From the NCBI RefSeq assembly GCF_042468235.1, contig NZ_CP170386.1:1798001-1862000 (forward strand): 64,000 bases of DNA. Direction: 5' to 3'. The DNA comes from Lonepinella sp042468235 (GTDB taxonomy: Bacteria > Pseudomonadota > Gammaproteobacteria > Enterobacterales > Pasteurellaceae). The translations under genes were made by a program, and so were the position numbers. The notes under the pieces are model-generated. The model saw nothing but the letters and a program-made list of their open reading frames with translations, did not search any database and was not told the DNA's origin. This document shows positions 25,731 to 35,373 of the stretch, piece after piece (position 1 is the stretch's first letter; each line of letters begins with the position of its first letter).

Positions 25731-26744
25731 TTATTCCCCAATTAAATCATAAATTTCTGCGTCTTTACGATCTAAATAATGGGTTGACTGGATACGACGA
25801 ATCGTGCGAGATTTACCCCGAATTAACAAGGTTTCAGTGATAGCAAGATTACCTTTACGTTGAATCCCTTTTAATAGTTCACCATTGGTAATTCCTGTAG
25901 CGACAAAAGCTAAATTATCATCTTTGGCTAAATCTTCTAAACGTAAAATTTGATTAACCGCTATACCATTTTGTGTACAACGACGAATTTCATCTTCTGC
26001 TATTTTTTGATTTTCTGGAGTATCTTCCTTAACCTGATTACGTGGTAATAAACGTGCTTGCATATCACCACCTAACGCACGCACTGCTGCGGCGGTTACT
26101 ACTCCCTCAGGGGCTCCACCGATACCGTATAGCATATCGACACCGCCATCAGGTAAACAACATAATAATGCACCTGCCACATCTCCATCAGGAATAGCTA
26201 ATACTCTGGCACCCAGTTGCTGAATTTTTTTAATCACTTGATCATGACGGGGTTTGGCTAACACCATTACCGTCACTTGGCTCATGGATTTACCTAATTT
26301 TTGTGCCACTCGGCGTAGGTTTTGTTCAATCGGTAAAGATAAATCGATCATTCCTTTCATTTCCGCACCGACAACCAATTTTTCCATATACATATCTGGT
26401 GCTCGCAAAAAGGTTTGTTTACCACCTGCTGCTAATACAGAAATGGCATTAGATTGTCCCATTGCGGTCATTCTTGTACCATCAATCGGGTCAACCGCAA
26501 TGGCGATCTGTTCACCTTTGCCAGTCCCTAATTTTTCACCGATATACAACATTGGTGCTTGATCAATTTCGCCCTCACCAATCACCACTTCTGCATCCAT
26601 TTCCATTTGATTGAGCATAAAACGCATGGCTTTCACTGCCGCATCATCTGCCGCATTTTTGTCACCACGTCCTAACCAAGCAAAAGCGGCTAAGGCTGCC
26701 GCTTCGGTAATACGAGAAAACTCAATGGCTAATAATCTGTTCAT
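25731..26744 (-). CDS. glpX: Class II fructose-1,6-bisphosphatase
   Basis: A 337-residue GlpX-type phosphatase of gluconeogenesis. Metal-binding motifs of the lithium-sensitive phosphatase fold are present: IGEGEIDQAPMLYIGE near 57-72 and DPIDGTRMTAMG near 85-96. GDVAGALLCCLPDGGVDMLYGIGGAPEG is the C-terminal substrate region. Here it is unlinked from glpF/glpK but near glpR and glpDTQ. Confidence 0.95.
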   Translation of the reverse strand: MNRLLAIEFSRITEAAALAAFAWLGRGDKNAADDAAVKAMRFMLNQMEMDAEVVIGEGEIDQAPMLYIGEKLGTGKGEQIAIAVDPIDGTRMTAMGQSNAISVLAAGGKQTFLRAPDMYMEKLVVGAEMKGMIDLSLPIEQNLRRVAQKLGKSMSQVTVMVLAKPRHDQVIKKIQQLGARVLAIPDGDVAGALLCCLPDGGVDMLYGIGGAPEGVVTAAAVRALGGDMQARLLPRNQVKEDTPENQKIAEDEIRRCTQNGIAVNQILRLEDLAKDDNLAFVATGITNGELLKGIQRKGNLAITETLLIRGKSRTIRRIQSTHYLDRKDAEIYDLIGE

Positions 26745-26917
26745 TTTACAGTTCCTTATTATTAAATAAAATTTCCTTTATTTTAGCACCTGCATTAAGC
26801 CTTGTATTAAAAAATTCGCAGTAATAACTATTTTTTCTCATTTGCTACTTTTAAAACCTAGCATATATGGGTAGAATAACTGGCATACTCTCACGTTATT
26901 TTTGAAAGGAATTTATT

Positions 26918-27136
26918 ATGTCATTAGAAATTTTAGATCAGTTAGAAGGCAAAATCCGACAAGCAGTTGAAACTATTCAATTACTTCAATTAGAAGTAGA
27001 AGAATTAAAAGACAGAAATCAACAAGCTCAACAAGCCTATGATGCGTTACGCAATGAAAACGAGCAATTAAAAATGGAACACGATAGCTGGCAAGAACGT
27101 TTACGTTCATTGTTGGGACAAATTGATAACGTATAA
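26918..27136 (+). CDS. zapB: Cell division protein ZapB
   Basis: A 72-residue, almost entirely coiled-coil protein (heptads from about 3 to 65, rich in Leu, Glu and Gln). It matches ZapB in size and sequence (MSLEILDQLEGKIRQAVETIQLLQLEVEELKD). ZapB stabilises the Z ring through ZapA and MatP. AAAGGAAT precedes the ATG. In E. coli it also neighbours glp genes (glpF), as here with glpX/glpR. Confidence 0.94.
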   Translation: MSLEILDQLEGKIRQAVETIQLLQLEVEELKDRNQQAQQAYDALRNENEQLKMEHDSWQERLRSLLGQIDNV

Positions 27137-27154
27137 TTCTATTTACAGAATAAT

Positions 27155-27183
27155 GGGCAAACTTATAGTTTGCCTTATTTTTA
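27155..27183 (+). terminator. Terminator after zapB
   Basis: GGCAAAC (27156-27162) and GTTTGCC (27168-27174) form the stem with loop TTATA, and a T-rich tail follows. Confidence 0.8.
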
Positions 27184-27281
27184 TCAAGCTATCACAAACC
27201 CCCATAGACCAAAACATACCGCAAAAGTGGTAAAATAGCGTTTATTCAGCAATATTGTGAAAGGTAATAAGGATAATCACC

Positions 27282-28043
27282 ATGAAACAATCTGTTCGTC
27301 ATCAGAAAATTATCGATCTGGTTAAACAAGAAGGCTATGTAAGCACGGAAGAATTAGTCGATATTTTAAACGTGAGTCCACAAACTATTCGGCGAGATTT
27401 AAATACCCTAGCAGAACAAGATCTTATTCGCCGTCACCACGGTGGTGCGGCACACCCTTCTTCCGCAGAAAATAGTGATTATGCCGATCGTAAAGAATTT
27501 CTATCGCAAGAAAAAAATAAAATCGCCCAAGCCGCGGCAAAGCTGATTCCCAATGGTTCATCATTATTTATTGACATTGGTACTACCGCCGAAGCCGTAG
27601 CAAATGCGTTGTTAAGCCATAAAGATTTACGTATCGTAACGAACAATATCAACGCTGCTCACATTTTAATGAAAAACGACAGTTTCCATATCACCATGGC
27701 AGGGGGAACATTACGTCAAGACGGTGGTATTATTGGCGAAGCCACCGTAGCGTTTATTTCACAATTCCGTTTAGATTTCGGCATTTTAGGTATTAGTAGC
27801 ATTGATTTAGACGGCTCTTTATTAGATTACGATTACCACGAAGTGCAAGTAAAACGTGCGATTATCGAAAATTCACGCCAAACCTTGCTGGTATCCGATC
27901 ACTCTAAATTTAATCGACATGCTATGGTAAAATTGGGAAACTTAACTGATGTGGATTATTTTGTGACAGATGGACTTTTGCCACCGTCTATTAAGGAACG
28001 GTTGGCGTTGTCCGATGTGACGATCATTCTGGGGCAAGAGTAA
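27282..28043 (+). CDS. glpR: Glycerol-3-phosphate regulon repressor GlpR
   Basis: A 253-residue DeoR-family repressor. The helix-turn-helix covers about 1-57 with VSPQTIRRDLNTLAEQDLIRRHHGGA. The C-terminal sensor shows DIGTTAEAVANALL near 98 and DHSKFNRHAM near 208. High resemblance to GlpR and proximity to the divergently oriented glpDTQ operon support the assignment; the inducer is glycerol 3-phosphate. Confidence 0.92.
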   Translation: MKQSVRHQKIIDLVKQEGYVSTEELVDILNVSPQTIRRDLNTLAEQDLIRRHHGGAAHPSSAENSDYADRKEFLSQEKNKIAQAAAKLIPNGSSLFIDIGTTAEAVANALLSHKDLRIVTNNINAAHILMKNDSFHITMAGGTLRQDGGIIGEATVAFISQFRLDFGILGISSIDLDGSLLDYDYHEVQVKRAIIENSRQTLLVSDHSKFNRHAMVKLGNLTDVDYFVTDGLLPPSIKERLALSDVTIILGQE

Positions 28044-28049
28044 TAAAAT

Positions 28050-28097
28050 GAGGCATAGTAGAAAAAATAGTTCTATTTTCTAAATCGACTATACCTC
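28050..28097 (+). terminator. Candidate terminator between glpR and glpQ
   Basis: GAGGcATAGT (28050-28059) can pair with ACTATaCCTC (28088-28097) with one mismatch, and A-rich and T-rich inner arms extend it. It sits between convergent stop codons and could serve both. Confidence 0.5.
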
Positions 28098-28131
28098 TAT
28101 TCACATTAGCTTATCTTTTTATCAGATTAGA

Positions 28132-29217
28132 CTATTTACGATGTAAAAATTCCACCGCTGTATCTGGAAAATCCGTAAATACCCCTGTTGCCCCCGATTT
28201 GTTTAATAACGCATCATACATCTGATTAACATCACTAAAAAATTCAGGTAAGGCATCTTTACGAACCGTATAAGGGTGAAGTTCTAATTTCGTTTTGGCA
28301 ATATCTTGTACCATTGGGGTTAATTTAATATCACCTAATTTAGATGTTTTATCGTCCACCAACATATACCAACCTGGTCCGACTCCGTCTGCATATTTCG
28401 CAATTTCTTGCATAGCCCCCGATTTAAACATCCAATCATAATTATAATTGACCCATTGACCTTGATTGTCCTTTTCTTCGGTTTCGTGCCAGTCGGTATA
28501 AGCCACTAGTTGAACCAATTTTAAATCCATACCCAGTTTTGGCATTAATTCATTTTTAATACGTTTTAATTCATTAAAATCAAAGGTCTGTAAATAAATA
28601 GGATCGGATTTATGCGTATAACCGTATTTTTTCAATACATTTAATACTTCAAGTGCAATATCTTTGCCATTTTGATGATGAAACCAAGGGGCTTTGATTT
28701 CAGGATAAATGCCTACTTTTTTACCTGTTGATTTTTCCAAACCTTGGATAAATTCTAGTTCATCTTCGAAAGTATGAATTTTAAAATGGGATTTCCACAT
28801 AGGGAAACGATTTGGGTAAACCTGTTCTTGTTTACCATTTTCTAGTTTAAAATTCTCGGTCATATTCAGGCTTTGAATTTCATCTAAGGTAAAATCAATC
28901 ACGTAGTAACGACCATCAGGACGATGACGGTCAGGAAATTTTTTCGCAACATCGGTTAAACCATCTAAAAAATGGTCATGAATAACAATCAAACGATTGT
29001 CTTTTGTCATCGCAAGATCTTGTTCTAAATAATCTGCCTTTTGAGCGAAAGCCAACGCCTTTGATTCTAAAGTATGTTCAGGTAAGTAGCCACTCGCCCC
29101 ACGGTGAGCGATAACAATCTTATTTTGAGAGTGATCTGCCGCTTGCACTTGAATAGGGTTTACTAACCCAATAAAGGTTGACATAGCTAATGCTAAAGTT
29201 AGTTTGCTTAGTTTCAT
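28132..29217 (-). CDS. glpQ: Periplasmic glycerophosphodiester phosphodiesterase
   Basis: A 361-residue TIM-barrel phosphodiesterase that hydrolyses glycerophosphodiesters to glycerol 3-phosphate and an alcohol. The signal peptide (MKLSKLTLALAMSTFIGLVNPIQVQA) ends in an AQA-type cleavage site with no lipobox Cys. This copy is thus soluble like E. coli GlpQ, unlike the lipoprotein form (protein D) of H. influenzae. Active-site sequences are IAHRGASGYLPEHT near 35-48 and IVIHDHFLD near 72-80. Last gene of glpD-glpT-glpQ. Confidence 0.95.
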   Translation of the reverse strand: MKLSKLTLALAMSTFIGLVNPIQVQAADHSQNKIVIAHRGASGYLPEHTLESKALAFAQKADYLEQDLAMTKDNRLIVIHDHFLDGLTDVAKKFPDRHRPDGRYYVIDFTLDEIQSLNMTENFKLENGKQEQVYPNRFPMWKSHFKIHTFEDELEFIQGLEKSTGKKVGIYPEIKAPWFHHQNGKDIALEVLNVLKKYGYTHKSDPIYLQTFDFNELKRIKNELMPKLGMDLKLVQLVAYTDWHETEEKDNQGQWVNYNYDWMFKSGAMQEIAKYADGVGPGWYMLVDDKTSKLGDIKLTPMVQDIAKTKLELHPYTVRKDALPEFFSDVNQMYDALLNKSGATGVFTDFPDTAVEFLHRK

Positions 29218-29248
29218 TGGAAATCTCCTTATCTTTATTGATAAAACT

Positions 29249-29275
29249 AAGGAACGATATATTGTATCGTTCCTT
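29249..29275 (-). other. Hairpin between glpT and glpQ
   Basis: AAGGAACGATA (29249-29259) pairs with TATCGTTCCTT (29265-29275), an 11-bp perfect stem with a five-base loop. On the minus strand it is followed by AGTTTTATC, a weak T tract. It may reduce glpQ expression relative to glpT or act as a partial terminator. Confidence 0.65.
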
Positions 29276-29290
29276 AATACATGAAATTAA

Positions 29291-30730
29291 TTATTTACCA
29301 TAGTGATCCGCTAATCTTGCTTTGTGTTTACCTTCTTCGACCATTACGATAAAGAGTAAGATAATAGCTAAAACACCACCTGTGATCATCACATAGAAAC
29401 CGCCGTCCCAACCGTAGTATTCTGCTGCCCAACCAACGATCGCTGAAGCGGAAACAGTACCGCCAAGATAACCGAATAAACCTGTAAAACCTGCGGAAGT
29501 ACCAGCGGCTTTTTTCGGTGCAAGTTCAAGGGCGTGTAAGCCGATTAACATGACAGGACCATAGATTAAGAAACCAACAGTGGTCATTAAAATAAAGTCG
29601 GTTAATTGATACGGATTTTCATACCAGTTGGCATAGTTAGCTAATTCTGCTTCTGGTGTAGCTGGATTTTTCCATAAGGCAACCACTGCAATGGTGGTTA
29701 AAATCATAAAGATAAATCCAGTTAAACCACGTTTACCTTTGAACACTTTGTCTGATACCCAACCGCATAATAACGTACCAGGGATCGCAGCTAATTCATA
29801 AATAGTGTACGCCCAAGCTGTGCCTTTAATATTAAAGTGTTTGACTTCGCCGAGATACACTGGCGACCATTTTAATACACCATAACGAATTAAATAGACG
29901 AATACGTTTGCGATAGCGATATACCATAACAATTTGTTTTTCAACACATAAGTCACAAAAATTTCTTTGGTGGTTAATTCTTGTTCGTTGGTTTTTTCAT
30001 CATAGTTATCTGGATAGTCATTACGCCATTTTTCGATAGACGGTAAACCACAAGATTGTGGGGTGTCTTTCATCACAAAGTAAATGATGAATGAAACTAC
30101 GATAGCGGCGATACCAGGATAGTACAGAGTTTGTTGCCACACATCTTTCGCTGTAGCTTGTACACCGTGCGTATTAAAATAAATCGCACTCGCTAATAAC
30201 ACCATTGCCCCAGGCACCATACCACCTAAGTTATGTGCGGTATTCCAAATAGATACGATCGTTCCACGTTCGGATTTAGACCACCAATGCACCATTGTCC
30301 GACCGCACGGAGGCCAACCCATACCTTGAAACCAACCATTTAAGAAAATGAGAGCAAACATAATCATCACACCCGATGTTGCCCAAGGCATTAAGCCCAT
30401 ACACACCATGCAAAGACCAGATAAAAACAAACCAAATGGTAAAAACACTTTCGGATTCGAGCGATCAGACATTCCCGCCATCACGAATTTAGATAAACCG
30501 TATGCCAAACCTAATGCTGAACCAATAAATCCCAACTCAGCTTTATTGTACATACCTGCTTCAATTAAGCCTTTTTGAGCTAAATCAAAGTTACCACGTA
30601 CAAAGTAATAAGCGGCATAACCAAAGAAAATCCCTGCAAAAACTTGCCAACGTAATTGTTTATATCTTGCATCAACTTTGTCTGCGGGTAATTCCGCAAT
30701 ATGCGGTGCAGGTTTAAATGGACCAAACAT
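29291..30730 (-). CDS. glpT: Glycerol-3-phosphate/phosphate antiporter GlpT
   Basis: A 479-residue, 12-helix major facilitator of the organophosphate:phosphate antiporter family. Signature sequences are YKQLRWQVFAGIFFGYAAYYFVRGNFDLA near 22-50 and GWPPCGRTMVHWWSKSERGT near 138-157. It imports the glycerol 3-phosphate released by GlpQ in exchange for phosphate. It starts 28 bp downstream of glpD. Confidence 0.96.
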   Translation of the reverse strand: MFGPFKPAPHIAELPADKVDARYKQLRWQVFAGIFFGYAAYYFVRGNFDLAQKGLIEAGMYNKAELGFIGSALGLAYGLSKFVMAGMSDRSNPKVFLPFGLFLSGLCMVCMGLMPWATSGVMIMFALIFLNGWFQGMGWPPCGRTMVHWWSKSERGTIVSIWNTAHNLGGMVPGAMVLLASAIYFNTHGVQATAKDVWQQTLYYPGIAAIVVSFIIYFVMKDTPQSCGLPSIEKWRNDYPDNYDEKTNEQELTTKEIFVTYVLKNKLLWYIAIANVFVYLIRYGVLKWSPVYLGEVKHFNIKGTAWAYTIYELAAIPGTLLCGWVSDKVFKGKRGLTGFIFMILTTIAVVALWKNPATPEAELANYANWYENPYQLTDFILMTTVGFLIYGPVMLIGLHALELAPKKAAGTSAGFTGLFGYLGGTVSASAIVGWAAEYYGWDGGFYVMITGGVLAIILLFIVMVEEGKHKARLADHYGK

Positions 30731-30758
30731 AATGTTTCTCCTATGTGATTAAAGAGTA

Positions 30759-32315
30759 TTAGAAATGATATTGTTTACATAACTGACGGAACTCGCTGAC
30801 TTGTTGTTCCACCCAATCTGCATTTTTATTTAATTCAGGTGCAATATAATTTGCCACATCTTCTGCCACAGCTGAGGCTGCTCTTGCATCTAAAAATAAC
30901 AAACGAATGCGGCGAGCTAACACATCTTCCAAGGTTTGTGCCATTTCTTCGCGTACCGCCCATAATGCTTCGGCATAAAGGAATGGATAATCTGGATGAA
31001 TTCGGCTACCTAATTTGCTGTCACTAGCTGCAAGCTGTTCAATATATGTACGGTCACTGCCATAAAAACCAAGGTGGCTGTTCATATCTGCTGGATGATG
31101 TCCATGAATTTTGAGGTCCGTAGTCACACATTGTTTTTTAGGTAGAATATTGGCTTTCATCGCCACATCTAAAGCATCTTCTGCCATTTGACGATAGGTT
31201 GTCCATTTGCCACCAATAATATCCACCAACCCAGAAGAACTGATATGAATTTTATGACTGCGTGATACTTCTTTGGTACTTTTATTTTCCCCTTTCGGTG
31301 CTGCTAATGGACGCAAGCCCACAAATACGCTACGCACATCTGCACGAGTTGGTGCTTTAACGAAATAATCTTTGGCTGTTTGTAAAATAAATTCCACTTC
31401 CTGTTCTAACGGACGAGGTTCATATTCCGCATTTTTCACTAACGTGTCGGTTGTACCGACTACTAATTTATCATGCCAAGGTACAGCGAATAAAACCCGT
31501 CCATCGGATGTCTTTGGCACCATTAAAGCTGACTCATTCGGTAAAAATTCCCGATCAATCACAATATGGATACCTTGGCTTGGAACGATACCGTCCATTT
31601 CATCGGGGTTATCCATTCTGTTGATTTCATTAGTAAAGACCCCTGTCGCATTGATGACACATTTTGCTCTTACAGCAAAACTTTCGCCACTCAACACATC
31701 TCTCGCTTGTACACCACAAATCTTACCCGTTGTATTTTTATCCAAACCAACCACTTCACAATAATTGACTAAAGAAGCACCTTGTTCAATGGCGGTTTGA
31801 GCAAGATTAACGGCTAAACGTGCATCATCAAATTGACCATCATAATAGCAAACACCATTATTTAATTTTTCAGGTTTGACCCCTTTTAATGATTGATTGG
31901 CTTGGCTTTTGTTTAAATAACGGGTATGTCCAATACTGAGATCACCAGATAAACGGTCATATAACCACAGTCCAAAGGTATAATAATATGCCGTCCACCA
32001 TTTTTCACCTGGAATCACAAAGGTTTCACTTTTGAATAAGTGCGGTGCGTTTTTGCTGAGTCTGCCACGTTCACGTAAGGCTTCTCGTACTAAAGCGATG
32101 TCGCCTTGGGCTAAATAACGCACCCCGCCATGTACCAATTTGGTACTGCGGCTGGATGTGCCTTTGGCAAAATCAACACGTTCTAATAATAAGGTAGAAA
32201 AACCTCGACTGGCGGCATCAACAGCAATACCCAACCCCGTGGCACCACCACCAATAATCACAACATCCCATTCACGGTCTGTTTTGGCTTGTTGTAAATT
32301 CTTATTTCGATTCAT
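30759..32315 (-). CDS. glpD: FAD-dependent glycerol-3-phosphate dehydrogenase
   Basis: The membrane-associated respiratory enzyme oxidising glycerol 3-phosphate to dihydroxyacetone phosphate, about 518 residues from the ATG at 32315. That start follows GGGGAG and gives MNRNKNLQQAKTDREWDVVIIGGGATGLGIAVDAASRG, with the dinucleotide-binding motif near 21. An in-frame ATG 10 codons earlier is less likely. TSSRSTKLVHGGVRYL and the C-terminal helical domain are conserved. H. influenzae uses anaerobic glpABC instead (recalled), so the single-subunit enzyme is a useful marker. Confidence 0.93.
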   Translation of the reverse strand: MNRNKNLQQAKTDREWDVVIIGGGATGLGIAVDAASRGFSTLLLERVDFAKGTSSRSTKLVHGGVRYLAQGDIALVREALRERGRLSKNAPHLFKSETFVIPGEKWWTAYYYTFGLWLYDRLSGDLSIGHTRYLNKSQANQSLKGVKPEKLNNGVCYYDGQFDDARLAVNLAQTAIEQGASLVNYCEVVGLDKNTTGKICGVQARDVLSGESFAVRAKCVINATGVFTNEINRMDNPDEMDGIVPSQGIHIVIDREFLPNESALMVPKTSDGRVLFAVPWHDKLVVGTTDTLVKNAEYEPRPLEQEVEFILQTAKDYFVKAPTRADVRSVFVGLRPLAAPKGENKSTKEVSRSHKIHISSSGLVDIIGGKWTTYRQMAEDALDVAMKANILPKKQCVTTDLKIHGHHPADMNSHLGFYGSDRTYIEQLAASDSKLGSRIHPDYPFLYAEALWAVREEMAQTLEDVLARRIRLLFLDARAASAVAEDVANYIAPELNKNADWVEQQVSEFRQLCKQYHF

Positions 32316-32395
32316 AATGAGATTCTCCCCAATGTCAAAACACAAAGATAAAATACTCTATCTTTTTCGCAAAAGAAATATCATTATTTCGAATT

Positions 32396-32411
32396 TGTGA
32401 CAAAGATCACA
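32396..32411 (-). promoter_or_regulatory. CRP-binding site upstream of glpD
   Basis: TGTGA (32396-32400), six bases, TCACA (32407-32411): a perfect match to both CRP half-sites in AT-rich flanks. It lies about 81 bp upstream of the glpD ATG, consistent with cAMP-CRP activation of glpD-glpT-glpQ. Confidence 0.8.
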
Positions 32412-32504
32412 ATAATTTTCGTTTTTGCTCAATAATATTACTTATATTAGGGAAATGGCATAAAACGCTCAATTTATGAATGGGTATTAATACAAATACA
32501 GTGA

Positions 32505-33323
32505 CTAAAAAACCCTAAACACTGCTCGCAAATAACTGGCTACCGCTTCATCTTTATTCAATCCGATTCGTTCTAAATCAGGTAAGGCAGTGAGTAATCT
32601 CGGATCAGCATTTGCCATGATACAACCTTTGCCAACTTCCGTTAGCATGTCGAGATCATTCATACCGTCACCAAAAGCAATACATTGCGATAATTCGTAG
32701 TCACGTTGCTTTAATAGCTCTGCAAGTGCGGTGGCTTTTGAGACATTTTTATTCATCACTTCTAGGCATTGTGGCGTGGAATAAATAATGGTCGTTTGAT
32801 CACCATATTTTTCTTTTAGGTGTTGCTCTAAAGGTAATAAATCTTGTAATGTACGTCCGATAAAAAAGATTTTTTGAGTGTTTCTTGCATGATGTTGAGC
32901 GAAATCCACCACTTGATAGGTAAAACCACTTTGTTTGTGGTATTTGTTAAGTTCGGGAACATCAATATTAATAAACCATTCCGTCCCTTGATAGCTGTTT
33001 AAACAGATATTTTTTGGGTCGAAGGGTTCTTGCATAATCTCGAAAGCCAGTTGTTCGGGCAGATAATTGCTGTAAATTAAATCCCCTTGTAAATTATGCA
33101 CTTCCGCACCGTTTGAGGTGATCATGGCAGCATTTTCAATCTGCATTTCATTTAAAATAAAGGCGACATCTGGATAGCCACGCCCTGTGGCGAGTATAAT
33201 ATCCACATTTTTATCGGCAACTTTTTCAAGGGTGGCAGTGCTAAATTCTCCGACAACATGATGAGCATTCAATAATGTACCGTCCATATCGGACACCACA
33301 GCACGGAAAGGCAAGTTTTGCAT
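32505..33323 (-). CDS. Cof-type HAD sugar phosphatase (YidA-like)
   Basis: A 272-residue HAD IIB hydrolase. Motif I is DMDGTLLNAHH (about 12-22), motif II is ILATGRG, and the C-terminal motif IV is FGDGMNDLDMLTEVGKGCIMANADP near 218-242. This family dephosphorylates small sugar phosphates or cofactors in the cytoplasm; the exact substrate is not apparent. It is divergent from ilvG. Confidence 0.9.
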   Translation of the reverse strand: MQNLPFRAVVSDMDGTLLNAHHVVGEFSTATLEKVADKNVDIILATGRGYPDVAFILNEMQIENAAMITSNGAEVHNLQGDLIYSNYLPEQLAFEIMQEPFDPKNICLNSYQGTEWFINIDVPELNKYHKQSGFTYQVVDFAQHHARNTQKIFFIGRTLQDLLPLEQHLKEKYGDQTTIIYSTPQCLEVMNKNVSKATALAELLKQRDYELSQCIAFGDGMNDLDMLTEVGKGCIMANADPRLLTALPDLERIGLNKDEAVASYLRAVFRVF

Positions 33324-33474
33324 TTTTTATCCTTAAATCTGGTATTTTTTAAAATTATAGCAAAAATCACCAAAAAATGACCGCACTTTGATGAATAAAT
33401 AGTAGGAATAATAAGAAAGATCGTTATAATGAAGCAGATTACGCTAAAACAATAACGAATTTGCAGGTACAACA

Positions 33475-35127
33475 ATGAATGGAGCAAGATTAGTTACAGA
33501 ATGTCTGAAAGCTCAGGGTGTCAACATCGTGTTTGGCTACCCAGGTGGGGCGATTATGCCAACTTATGATGCACTTTATGATTGTGGCATTGAACATTTT
33601 CTTTGTCGCAATGAACAAGGGGCGGCGATGGAAGCGATTGGCTATGCGAGAGCCTTGGGAAATGGTATCGTAGGCGTGTGTATTGCCACTTCTGGACCTG
33701 GAGCAGCAAACCTAGTGACGGGGTTAGGTGATGCGTTTATGGACAGCATTCCTGTGGTCGCAATTACAGGGCAAGTGGCAAGCCATTTAATCGGCACAGA
33801 TGCCTTTCAGGAAGCTGATGTATTGGGGTTGTCGTTGGCTTGTACCAAACACAGCTTTATTGTGCAATCGGTGGAAGAATTACCCGAAATTATGGCGAAA
33901 GCCTTTCAAATTGCCCGTAGTGGTCGTCCTGGTCCTGTATTAGTGGATATTCCACGTGATATTCAACTTGCCCCAACAGAGGCTAAACCGTTGGTTTATC
34001 CAGCACTTGCGGCGAAAAAAATTCACCCTGAAAAACTCAAAAGTGCGGTGCAATTATTAAAAAATTCACAGAAACCTGTGCTGTATATCGGTGGTGGAGT
34101 CGGTATGGCAAATGCCACGGCGGTATTACGTCAATTTATTGAAATAACTCAAATTCCAAGCATTTCCACTTTAAAGGGTTTAGGTGCAATTCCAGCCAAT
34201 ACCCCCTATTATATGGGCATGATTGGCATGCACGGCACCAAAGCGGCAAATTTAGCGGTGCAAGAAGCAGATTTACTGGTGGTGCTAGGGGCGAGATTTG
34301 ATGACCGTGTTACGGGTAAATTAGACACTTTTGCTCCCCATGCCAAAGTGATTCATGCGGATATTGATGCGGCAGAAATTCATAAATTACGCCGTGCCGA
34401 TGTGGCTTTGCAAGGGGACTTGATTCAGGTAATTCAAGGCTTGAGCCAAGCATTAGCGATTCAACCTTGGCGTGACAAAATTAATCAGTTAAAACAACAA
34501 TTTGATTTTACTTATGGGAAAAATCAAGGGGAATATTGCATCAATCCTACTTGGTTATTACATGAGATTTCTGATAAAAAAGCACCAACGGATATTATCG
34601 TTACCGACGTGGGACAACATCAAATGTGGTCGGCTCAACATATTGATTATTATGCACCTGAGAATTTTATTACTTCGGCTGGTTTCGGCACCATGGGTTT
34701 TGGTTTGCCCGCAGCTATCGGGGCGAAAAAAGCCCGTCCGCAAGATGAAGTCATTTTAGTCACGGGTGATGGTTCAATTATGATGAATATTCAGGAACTT
34801 GGTGCAGTGAAGTCTTACCATGTTCCAGTTAAAATTGTGCTGTTGGATAATCAACGTTTAGGCATGGTACGACAATGGCAATCGTTGTTTTTTAATGCTC
34901 GCCATAGTTCAACTATTTTAGATGATAACCCTGATTTTGTTACTTTAGCAAAAGCCTTTGATATTGCAGGGGAACGTATTGAAAAAGCCAGCGAGGTGAA
35001 TGCGGCGTTAGATCGTTTATTACAATCGCCAACCGCTTATTTCTTGCACGTTTGTATTCCACCAGAAGATAATGTTTGGCCGTTAGTACCACCCGGTGCT
35101 TGCAATGCGGATATGTTAGATAATTAG
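33475..35127 (+). CDS. ilvG: Acetolactate synthase II large subunit
   Basis: A 550-residue ThDP- and FAD-binding enzyme starting branched-chain amino acid synthesis. The catalytic Glu is in CRNEQGAAMEAIGYA near 46. The ThDP/Mg motif is GDGSIMMNIQELGAV near 427. Unlike the K-12 allele it is uninterrupted. Followed 11 bp later by ilvM. No leader peptide rich in branched-chain codons could be recognised in the 151-bp divergent gap to the HAD gene. Confidence 0.96.
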   Translation: MNGARLVTECLKAQGVNIVFGYPGGAIMPTYDALYDCGIEHFLCRNEQGAAMEAIGYARALGNGIVGVCIATSGPGAANLVTGLGDAFMDSIPVVAITGQVASHLIGTDAFQEADVLGLSLACTKHSFIVQSVEELPEIMAKAFQIARSGRPGPVLVDIPRDIQLAPTEAKPLVYPALAAKKIHPEKLKSAVQLLKNSQKPVLYIGGGVGMANATAVLRQFIEITQIPSISTLKGLGAIPANTPYYMGMIGMHGTKAANLAVQEADLLVVLGARFDDRVTGKLDTFAPHAKVIHADIDAAEIHKLRRADVALQGDLIQVIQGLSQALAIQPWRDKINQLKQQFDFTYGKNQGEYCINPTWLLHEISDKKAPTDIIVTDVGQHQMWSAQHIDYYAPENFITSAGFGTMGFGLPAAIGAKKARPQDEVILVTGDGSIMMNIQELGAVKSYHVPVKIVLLDNQRLGMVRQWQSLFFNARHSSTILDDNPDFVTLAKAFDIAGERIEKASEVNAALDRLLQSPTAYFLHVCIPPEDNVWPLVPPGACNADMLDN

Positions 35128-35138
35128 ATGTGGAGTAG

Positions 35139-35366
35139 ATGATGTTATTAAACGAATTAACCATTGTTGCCAACCATAGCCCAGAAGTACTAGAACGTAT
35201 TTTACGTGTGATCCGTCTGCGTGGTTATACGGTAACACAATTAACAATGAAACTCGAAAATGGCAAAGTTTGGCTTGATATTCATCTGACTAGCCAACGA
35301 GAGATTCATTTATTGATCAATCAATTAACTAAGTTACATGATGTGGTTGATGTAACTTGTGAGTAA
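35139..35366 (+). CDS. ilvM: Acetolactate synthase II small (regulatory) subunit
   Basis: A 75-residue single-ACT-domain protein (NELTIVANHSPEVLERILRVIRLRGYTVTQLTM) that partners IlvG. Size and position directly after ilvG identify it as IlvM. A TGGAG-type site precedes the ATG. Confidence 0.94.
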   Translation: MMLLNELTIVANHSPEVLERILRVIRLRGYTVTQLTMKLENGKVWLDIHLTSQREIHLLINQLTKLHDVVDVTCE

Positions 35367-35373
35367 GATTTTT

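Noticed and set aside
33324..33474. Leader peptide and attenuator before ilvG
   Set aside because: No short ORF rich in Ile, Val or Leu codons and no terminator/antiterminator pair could be found in the gap.
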